DNA from: an uncultured Corynebacterium sp.
GTDB taxonomy: Bacteria > Actinomycetota > Actinomycetes > Mycobacteriales > Mycobacteriaceae
DNA: 27,382 nt
Assembly (NCBI GenBank): GCA_946220775.1
Contig: CAMIFC010000027.1
Coordinates: 1 to 27,382 of the forward strand
Direction of reading: 5' to 3'
This document shows, in pieces, positions 22,314 through 27,382 of the stretch; position 1 is the stretch's first letter, and the number at the start of each line of letters is the position of its first letter. Both the position numbers and the translations under genes were made by a program. Under the pieces are notes generated by a model. The model was not told where the DNA came from. It ran no database searches and worked only from the letters and a program-made list of their open reading frames with translations.

Positions 22314-23420
22314 TCACCACGTCGTCGCCGTCTCCGGGTTTTCCTCGTATTTCGCGGCGTAGCTGGAAGCGCGGAACGAGCAGATCATCAGCTGCACCTG
22401 GTGGAAAATCATCAGTGGCAGGATCATCATCCCGAGCCCACCACTGCCGAACATCACAGCAGCCATAGGCAGTCCCGAGGCCAGCGATTTCTTCGTCCCA
22501 GCGAACTGAATCGCCACTTGGTCGCCATAGTTGAAGCCCAATTTCCGGGAGCAGAAGGAGGACAACCACAACATCGCGTACACAAACACCACGGAGCCGA
22601 TGATCAGGCCAACGATCGTCAACCAGCTCACCGAATTCCAAATACCCTCAACGACCCCCTCGGAGAAACTCACATAAACGACAAGACCAATCGAGATTTG
22701 GTCCACCTTCTTGGTCGCCTTCGATGCCGCGAAATTCTTCACCCATGGCCGCAGTAACTGTCCCACCACAAATGGCAGGAACAACTGAAGTCCGATCTTC
22801 CAGAACGTGGAGCCGTCAATGTGCAGCCCACCATCGTTGGTGGTCATGAGCAGAAGTACGAGTAGTGGCGTCAATAAAACACCCAACAAACTCGACGCAC
22901 TCGCCGCAACGATCGACGCCGCGACATTACCCCGCGCGATGGATGTAAAAGCGACGGACGACTGCACCGTCGACGGCACAAGAGTAAGGAAGAGAATACC
23001 GAGGTACATGTCCTCCCCCACGACGGCGCTCAGCGGGCGGAAAGCCAGTCCGATCAGCGGAAACACCACGAAAGTGAAAATCACGATCGTGAGGTGCAGC
23101 TTCCAATGCATCAACCCCTGCAGCGCCTCTTTCGGGTGCAGACGCGCGCCATAAAGGAAAAACAGGAACGCGATCGCGACGGTCACGACCATGTTTCCAA
23201 TGTCCGCGCCCTGCCCGTGAACTGGGATAATGATCGCGGCAACGACGGCGATCAGGATCAGAACGATCAGGAAATCCGGTCGATACCCGAGGATCTTCTG
23301 CACAATAGTCTTGTTCTCACGCGTTTTGTTCTCACGCGCCTTGCGCTCACTCGGTGTGCGCTCATCCGGCGCAGCTTCGCTCGTGTGGGGCTCCTGAGGG
23401 TCTTCTCCGTTTGTCGTCAT
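22314..23420 (-). CDS. SBF-like (bile acid:sodium symporter-like) transporter
   Basis: 368 residues of the SBF-like family (PF13593, E. coli YfeH type), a relative of bile acid:Na+ symporters. Nine or ten membrane helices span about 48-345. Conserved segments are FLYGARLHPKEAL (88-100), LVPSTVQSSVAFTSIARGN (147-165) and AGTKKSLASGLPMA (307-320); the last two are the crossover motifs of this fold. The substrate is unknown and not to be inferred from the name. The N-terminal 40 residues are hydrophilic with the unit TRENK repeated. ATG 23420 has no ribosome site but TAGGAT lies seven bases upstream, so it is probably leaderless. Confidence 0.87.
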   Translation of the reverse strand: MTTNGEDPQEPHTSEAAPDERTPSERKARENKTRENKTIVQKILGYRPDFLIVLILIAVVAAIIIPVHGQGADIGNMVVTVAIAFLFFLYGARLHPKEALQGLMHWKLHLTIVIFTFVVFPLIGLAFRPLSAVVGEDMYLGILFLTLVPSTVQSSVAFTSIARGNVAASIVAASASSLLGVLLTPLLVLLLMTTNDGGLHIDGSTFWKIGLQLFLPFVVGQLLRPWVKNFAASKATKKVDQISIGLVVYVSFSEGVVEGIWNSVSWLTIVGLIIGSVVFVYAMLWLSSFCSRKLGFNYGDQVAIQFAGTKKSLASGLPMAAVMFGSGGLGMMILPLMIFHQVQLMICSFRASSYAAKYEENPETATTW

Positions 23421-23421
23421 T

Positions 23422-23448
23422 CTGAGAATCCTACCTGTGCGTTCTCAG
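23422..23448 (-). promoter_or_regulatory. SBF-like gene promoter within an inverted repeat
   Basis: On the minus strand TAGGAT (23433-23428) lies seven bases before the ATG. CTGAGAA (23422-23428) and TTCTCAG (23442-23448) are perfect inverted 7-mers around it. A repressor bound here would block the promoter. Confidence 0.4.
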
Positions 23449-23497
23449 CGTCGTGCCCGCACGCTAATTTCTGCGCTCGTCCTGCACTAACCTGCCC

Positions 23498-23512
23498 TTT
23501 TTTAGGACGCCA
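23498..23512 (-). repeat. Intergenic copy of TGGCGTCC word with A run
   Basis: On the minus strand TGGCGTCCTAAAAAA, preceded by GGGGG, in the divergent gap between the SBF-like and GMC genes. Identical over 15 bases to the copies at 15712 and 20270. Confidence 0.8.
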
Positions 23513-23543
23513 CCCCCTAATCACTGCACCCCGCACGCAATTC

Positions 23544-23575
23544 TGGTATCTTCTCGCGGTTTTAGCGGGAAAACC
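23544..23575 (+). promoter_or_regulatory. Likely promoter and small hairpin before the GMC operon
   Basis: TGGTATCTT (23544-23552) looks like an extended -10. It is followed at the expected start of transcription by the inverted repeat GGTTTT-agcggg-AAAACC (23558-23575), which might be an operator or leader hairpin. A TTAGGTTA word (23595-23602) close to the start codon resembles half of a DtxR box. Confidence 0.35.
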
Positions 23576-23612
23576 CAACAACGTGGTGTGTTCATTAGGT
23601 TAACTTGAAGTT

Positions 23613-25148
23613 ATGACTCCGACTCCACAAACTCCTTCCCAAAATCCCTCAGGCTCATCTGCCCCAGGCTCCACTAACCAAGCCTCACCTATCCAATCTT
23701 CAGCGACGCGTGTGGCGCGGGTGACTCCCGCCAGCCACCAGGATCGCTATGACGTGATCGTGATTGGTGCAGGCACCTCCGGGCTGAACATTGCTCGCGA
23801 GCTAGCGAAAGCCGGTAAGCGCGTGCTCGGCCTAGAGGCTGGCAAGCGTTTTGACCGTCACACATATCCACGGGCTGAGGTGGATTCCTCCTCGCAGTTG
23901 TATTGGGGTGGCGGCGTGGAGCTGACCACCGATGTGTCGTTGGGTTTGCTCCGCCCGAAGGTTGTTGGCGGTGGTTCGATCGTCAATCAGGCGTTGATGG
24001 ATCGGTTTGATGAGGCCGCGTTTGGCCCGTGGCGGGAGCAGACGGGCATCGATTGGCTCAACGAGGATGACCTCGACGAGTGGTACTCCCACGCTGAAGG
24101 CAATCTCGTGTTGGAAAGCGTCCCGGAAAAGTGGCGTAACGCGAATGCGAAGAATTTCGCCGAAGGTTTCGAGGCGAATGGTTATAAGTACGCTCCCCTC
24201 CGCCGTGCCGAGGCTGATTGTCGGTTCGATGACGGCAACTGCTGCGTCGAGTGCCTAGGCGGTTGCCGGATTGATTCGAAGCAATCCACGGCAATTACCG
24301 CATTGCCGATCGCTGAGGAGCACGGTTTTGAGCTCATTGACTTATGCGAGGTCCGCACGGTCAAGGAGCGCGATGATCATGTCGCGGTGCATGCGGAAAT
24401 TGGCAAGCTCGGCACCAACACTGAGCAGAAAATGCCGAAGACTTTCACTGCAGAGCGTGTGGTATTGGCGTCCGGAGCGATAGGTAATTCGGCGCTGATG
24501 CTGCGGTCTGGGTTTGGGAAAAAGCTCCCGGCCCTGGGCAAGAATTTCTTCACGCACCCGCAGTACATGAACCTCGGGGTGTATGACGAAAAGATCCGCG
24601 CGTTCTCCGGTCCCCTGCAAAACTACAAGTCCGATGACCCAGGTTTCCGACGCCAGGGCTTCAAACTGGAGAACGTTTTCGCAGGTCCGGGCAATATCGC
24701 ACTGCTGGTTCCGGGCTTTGGCCAGCGTCATGCCGAGGTGATGCAGAACTTCGAACGGTTGGGTTGCATCGAGGTGTGCGTGCGCGACACGAATCCGGGT
24801 GAAATCAAGATCAGCCGCAAGGGCAAGCCCATCATCAAGAAAACCCTCAATGCGGAGGATGTCCGTCGCCGCGATGCCGGCATGTCCGCCATCCGCAATA
24901 TTCTCCATTCCACTGGTGCCCGCGAGGTTCTGCATGGCGATTTCGGTATTGGCCTGCACCTGATGGGTGGTTTGGGTTTGGGCCAGGACGCCACCCGCTC
25001 GGTCGTCAACCCCGATTTCACTGTTCATGGTTCGCGTCGCATTCATGCGGCGGATTCGTCGGTGTTCCCTAATGCCCCGGGAATTAACCCTGCGTTGACG
25101 ATCGCTGCGCTGTCGCTGAAGGCAAGTGAGCACATCGCGGCGTTGTGA
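23613..25148 (+). CDS. GMC oxidoreductase, long-chain alcohol oxidase type
   Basis: 511 residues. An FAD dinucleotide fold begins YDVIVIGAGTSGLNIAREL (46-64) with the acidic ribose-binding LEAG at 74-77. KVVGGGSIVNQALMDR (116-131) is the GMC FAD-contact region. A Cys-rich loop at 203-218 (Cys203, 210, 211, 214, 218) followed by R-x-x-SKQSTAITALP resembles that of fatty alcohol oxidases and related GMC dehydrogenases. The active-site pair is probably His449 (HLMGGLGLG) and Asn492 (APGINPALT). The enzyme should oxidise an alcohol to an aldehyde or ketone. A disordered Pro/Ser/Gln leader of about 45 residues precedes the fold. First gene of a three-gene operon ending in an aldehyde dehydrogenase, which supports alcohol to aldehyde to acid conversion. 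The long-chain substrate is inferred. Confidence 0.85.
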   Translation: MTPTPQTPSQNPSGSSAPGSTNQASPIQSSATRVARVTPASHQDRYDVIVIGAGTSGLNIARELAKAGKRVLGLEAGKRFDRHTYPRAEVDSSSQLYWGGGVELTTDVSLGLLRPKVVGGGSIVNQALMDRFDEAAFGPWREQTGIDWLNEDDLDEWYSHAEGNLVLESVPEKWRNANAKNFAEGFEANGYKYAPLRRAEADCRFDDGNCCVECLGGCRIDSKQSTAITALPIAEEHGFELIDLCEVRTVKERDDHVAVHAEIGKLGTNTEQKMPKTFTAERVVLASGAIGNSALMLRSGFGKKLPALGKNFFTHPQYMNLGVYDEKIRAFSGPLQNYKSDDPGFRRQGFKLENVFAGPGNIALLVPGFGQRHAEVMQNFERLGCIEVCVRDTNPGEIKISRKGKPIIKKTLNAEDVRRRDAGMSAIRNILHSTGAREVLHGDFGIGLHLMGGLGLGQDATRSVVNPDFTVHGSRRIHAADSSVFPNAPGINPALTIAALSLKASEHIAAL

Positions 25149-25234
25149 TCTCGGTGCATAGTCACCTGCTCAAATAGTCACCTGCTCACGCAGTTACCCA
25201 GGCACTTAAGCACTCTTAGAACGGAGTTGTCCTC

Positions 25235-25783
25235 ATGCAGAATCTAAATCCCGTTTCCACCGATTATTTGTCACCGACTCAGATGAAGGGTCTTCTTCGA
25301 TTGGGTGATGTCCTGATTCCAGGAGCTGAAGCCACGCCAACGTCCCCAACAGGCGAAGGTCTGCCGAGTTTCAGCGAGTCCGGCTGCGCTGCTGGCGTGG
25401 ATCGGATGCTGGCCTATATGTACGACGATGACCGCATGGCGTTTCAGTTTCTTGTGTCTGCCTGCGCTTATCTTCCGAACCCCGCGATCAAGGCAATTGT
25501 CGCATCGGCAAGTGCGAATAAGAAGCTTCCGGAGCCCCTTGCGATGCTGATGCGGATGGCTAACCTCGGAATAAAGGGCGTCGTTCATAGCTTGTATTAC
25601 TCGAATCTTGGGCAGCGGGTTGGGGCGGAGTTGACTCACTCCCCTGCTGCCGATCCGGCGAGCGCCATGCCGAATATTCATCGCATTATTGGTTATGACA
25701 CGACGATCAACCAAGCGGCTTTTGAAGCCGCGTTGGCGGATGCGCAGCAGCGCGACGAGATTGCACAGCAAAAGGAGAATTAA
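25235..25783 (+). CDS. Small partner protein of the GMC oxidoreductase
   Basis: 182 residues, no signal peptide, mostly helical by appearance. The start YLSPTQMKGLLRLGDVLIPG (10-29) resembles the N-terminal helical domain found fused in front of the FAD domain in eukaryotic fatty alcohol oxidases, and gluconate 2-dehydrogenase subunit 3-like proteins. It includes GVDRMLAYMYDDDRMAFQF near 54-73. I infer a separate subunit that works with the GMC enzyme; a remote family match, so moderately sure. The ribosome site is CGGAG. The stop overlaps the next start by one base (TAATG), so translation is coupled with the aldehyde dehydrogenase. Confidence 0.6.
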   Translation: MQNLNPVSTDYLSPTQMKGLLRLGDVLIPGAEATPTSPTGEGLPSFSESGCAAGVDRMLAYMYDDDRMAFQFLVSACAYLPNPAIKAIVASASANKKLPEPLAMLMRMANLGIKGVVHSLYYSNLGQRVGAELTHSPAADPASAMPNIHRIIGYDTTINQAAFEAALADAQQRDEIAQQKEN

Positions 25784-27345
25784 TGACAAGCGCAAGTAAT
25801 TCCGAGACCAAGTCCCCTCGAGTCCCGTTCCCTAAGTCGGAATTTGCCCAGCTGGAGGGAGTCGTTGAGCGTGCTCGTGAAGCGCAGCCGGCTATCGCGG
25901 CGCTGTCTGTGGCTGAGCGGCTCGAGCACCTCAAGAATTTGCGTCGCATCATTGTTGATCGCACCGAGGAGATCGTGGACGCGGTGCGTGCGGAGACGCG
26001 GAAGTCCCGTTCGGACATTCTGATGTCCGAAATGTTCGGTGCTTTGGACGTCATTGCGTGGCACGAGAAGAATGCCGAGAAGGTACTGTCCCCGCAGAAG
26101 GTGGAAACGCCTCTGACGATGATGGGCAAGAAGTCCGAGCTTTGGTTTGAGCCTCGCGGCGTGGCTTTCATTATTTCCCCGTGGAACTACCCATTCTTCC
26201 AGGCGATTGTGCCGATCGTGGCGGCGCTGGCTGCGGGTAATGCGGTGGTCTACAAGCCGTCGGAACATACTCCGCTGGAGGGCCTGCTGGAATCCATCTT
26301 TGAGGAAGCCGCGATCGCCCCGAATTGGGTTCAGATTGTTTATGGCGCTGGCGATGTGGGCGCCGCCGTGATTGATCAGCACCCCGATATGGTCATGTTC
26401 ACCGGTTCGACTGCCACGGGTAAGAAGATCATGAAGCAGTGCTCTGACCTGCTGATTCCAGTGGAGCTGGAGCTCGGCGGCAAGGATCCCATGATCGTTT
26501 TCGAAGACGCCCACATTGAGCGGACGGCGTCCGGAGCTTTGTTCGGTGCGTTGACGGCGACCGGCCAATCGTGCACCTCGGTTGAGCGCCTGTATGTCCA
26601 CGAGTCGATTCATGATGAGTTCGTCGCGGAGCTGGTTCGTCAGGCGAAGCTGCTGACCCAGGCGGATACCAATGATCGCGATAACGATCTCGGCCACATG
26701 ACGGTTGATTTCCAGATCGCAAAGGTCGCCGAGCATGTCAAGGATGCCGTGTCCCGCGGCGCTACCCAGCACACGGGGCTCGATTGGGATGGTGAGTCGG
26801 GCCTCATTCCGCCAATCATTCTGACGGACGTTCCGGATGACGCCCTCGCCGCGACGGATGAAACCTTCGGCCCGACGATTCCGGTGTTCAAGTTCACGGA
26901 CGAGCAGGACGTCATCGACCGCGCCAATGACACCCCATATGGTCTGACGGCTTCGGTGTGGAGCGCCGATGCGGATCGTGCTCGCCGCGTGGCTGGCGCT
27001 CTGCGTTGCGGTGGCGTGTCCATCAACAACGTGATGGCCACGGAGGCCACCCCCGTCTTGCCGTTCGGCGGTATTGACGATTCCGGCATGGGACGCCACA
27101 AGGGTGTCACTGGTCTCCACGGTTTCTGCAACGTGAAATCCGTCATCGTTGACAAGGACGGCGCGGATGGCGCTGGTCTGGAAGCGAACTGGTACCCATA
27201 CACGGAGAAGAAGTACGAGAAGTTCTTGAAGATGCTGAAGGCCAACTTCGAGGAGCAGCCTGCGCCGGTGAAGCTCGCTAAGTTTGGTCTGTTCGGCACG
27301 TCGCTGGAGAGCTACGCGCAGAAGGCGCTGAAGGAACGCGAGTAG
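25783..27345 (+). CDS. Aldehyde dehydrogenase, fatty-aldehyde-like
   Basis: 520 residues of the NAD(P)+-dependent aldehyde dehydrogenase superfamily. Key residues are Asn135 in SPWNYP, Lys158 in YKPSEH, the cofactor-loop motif FTGSTATGKKI (206-216), general base Glu230 in ELGGKDP, nucleophile Cys264 in GQSCTSVERL and TFGP (361-364). The C-terminus after 455 (about 65 residues, ending YAQKALKERE) is longer than in the soluble ALDH types and is Lys-rich, perhaps for membrane or partner contact. ATG 25783 has AAAGGAG six to eight bases upstream. The product of the GMC oxidoreductase is the likely substrate; the carbon chain length is inferred from the operon only. Confidence 0.93.
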   Translation: MTSASNSETKSPRVPFPKSEFAQLEGVVERAREAQPAIAALSVAERLEHLKNLRRIIVDRTEEIVDAVRAETRKSRSDILMSEMFGALDVIAWHEKNAEKVLSPQKVETPLTMMGKKSELWFEPRGVAFIISPWNYPFFQAIVPIVAALAAGNAVVYKPSEHTPLEGLLESIFEEAAIAPNWVQIVYGAGDVGAAVIDQHPDMVMFTGSTATGKKIMKQCSDLLIPVELELGGKDPMIVFEDAHIERTASGALFGALTATGQSCTSVERLYVHESIHDEFVAELVRQAKLLTQADTNDRDNDLGHMTVDFQIAKVAEHVKDAVSRGATQHTGLDWDGESGLIPPIILTDVPDDALAATDETFGPTIPVFKFTDEQDVIDRANDTPYGLTASVWSADADRARRVAGALRCGGVSINNVMATEATPVLPFGGIDDSGMGRHKGVTGLHGFCNVKSVIVDKDGADGAGLEANWYPYTEKKYEKFLKMLKANFEEQPAPVKLAKFGLFGTSLESYAQKALKERE

Positions 27346-27358
27346 CCCCGCGCCCGGT

Positions 27359-27374
27359 CCGGGGATACCCCCGG
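27359..27374 (+). terminator. Possible terminator after the ALDH gene
   Basis: CCGGGG-ATAC-CCCCGG is a perfect 6-bp stem with a four-base loop, 13 bases after the stop codon. Only two T follow before the window ends, so it is a weak candidate. Confidence 0.4.
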
Positions 27375-27382
27375 TTCCCGGC

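Noticed and set aside
886..27098. Repeated TGGCGTCC word as Chi or KOPS
   Set aside because: Copies are split evenly between strands, whereas Chi and KOPS are strongly oriented along the replichore.
25780..27120. 446-codon open frame antisense to the aldehyde dehydrogenase
   Set aside because: The plus-strand gene has all ALDH motifs; the antisense frame is a codon-bias shadow.
1..27382. tRNA, rRNA, insertion sequences or prophage genes
   Set aside because: No cloverleaf, rRNA segment, transposase or phage protein was recognised by eye.

Overview
The window looks like chromosomal DNA of a high-GC actinobacterium, most likely Corynebacterium. The evidence is gene order and protein families. 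Read right to left from about 15.7 kb, the minus strand carries a MutT4-type Nudix protein, a DUF6049 envelope protein, MurJ with a pseudokinase, SigM, TrxB, TrxA and a CwlM-type protein. A tRNA CCA-adding enzyme is divergent at one end and an Rv3916c-type GNAT-like protein converges at the other. This is the conserved block beside parAB and the replication origin in corynebacteria and mycobacteria; parAB would lie left of base 1. A lipid-requiring member such as the C. kroppenstedtii group is possible, but I cannot prove the species.

Layout. 1-580: no gene, probable promoter near the right end. 581-3355: GNAT-like protein (+) converging on cwlM and trxA (-). 3476-5317: trxB and sigM (-), with a predicted SigM-type promoter in front of trxB. 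5318-5893: non-coding gap with two exact DnaA boxes, a 13-bp hairpin and iron-box-like half sites. 5894-15634: murJ, DUF6049 gene and mutT4-like gene (-), probably one operon. 15805-18326: CCA-adding enzyme and a divergent YqgE/AlgH protein (+). 18342-20042: DUF222/HNH protein (-). 20383-22300: brnFE-type branched-chain amino acid exporter and a second Nudix hydrolase (+). 22314-23420: SBF-like transporter (-). 23613-27345: three-gene operon (+) of GMC oxidoreductase, small partner protein and aldehyde dehydrogenase, a plausible fatty-alcohol to fatty-acid module.

Two themes connect the genes. First, cell-wall control and redox: CwlM and MurJ are both regulated steps of peptidoglycan precursor supply in mycobacteria. 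Here CwlM has lost its amidase residues, MurJ carries a degenerate kinase domain, and SigM with the thioredoxin pair lies between them. Second, many proteins carry long disordered additions: about 450 residues in front of MurJ, over 200 in the MutT4-like protein, and tails on BrnF, TrxB, the GMC enzyme and the CCA enzyme.

The most unusual signal is a short DNA word, TGGCGTCC, found by eye at least 25 times, about once per 1.1 kb, in both orientations, often followed by an A-rich run. Three intergenic copies share the identical 15-mer TGGCGTCCTAAAAAA. Coding copies lie in at least two reading frames and often in disordered loops, so selection or spread at the DNA level is likely. Its density and lack of strand bias resemble DNA-uptake-type words, but its role is unknown.
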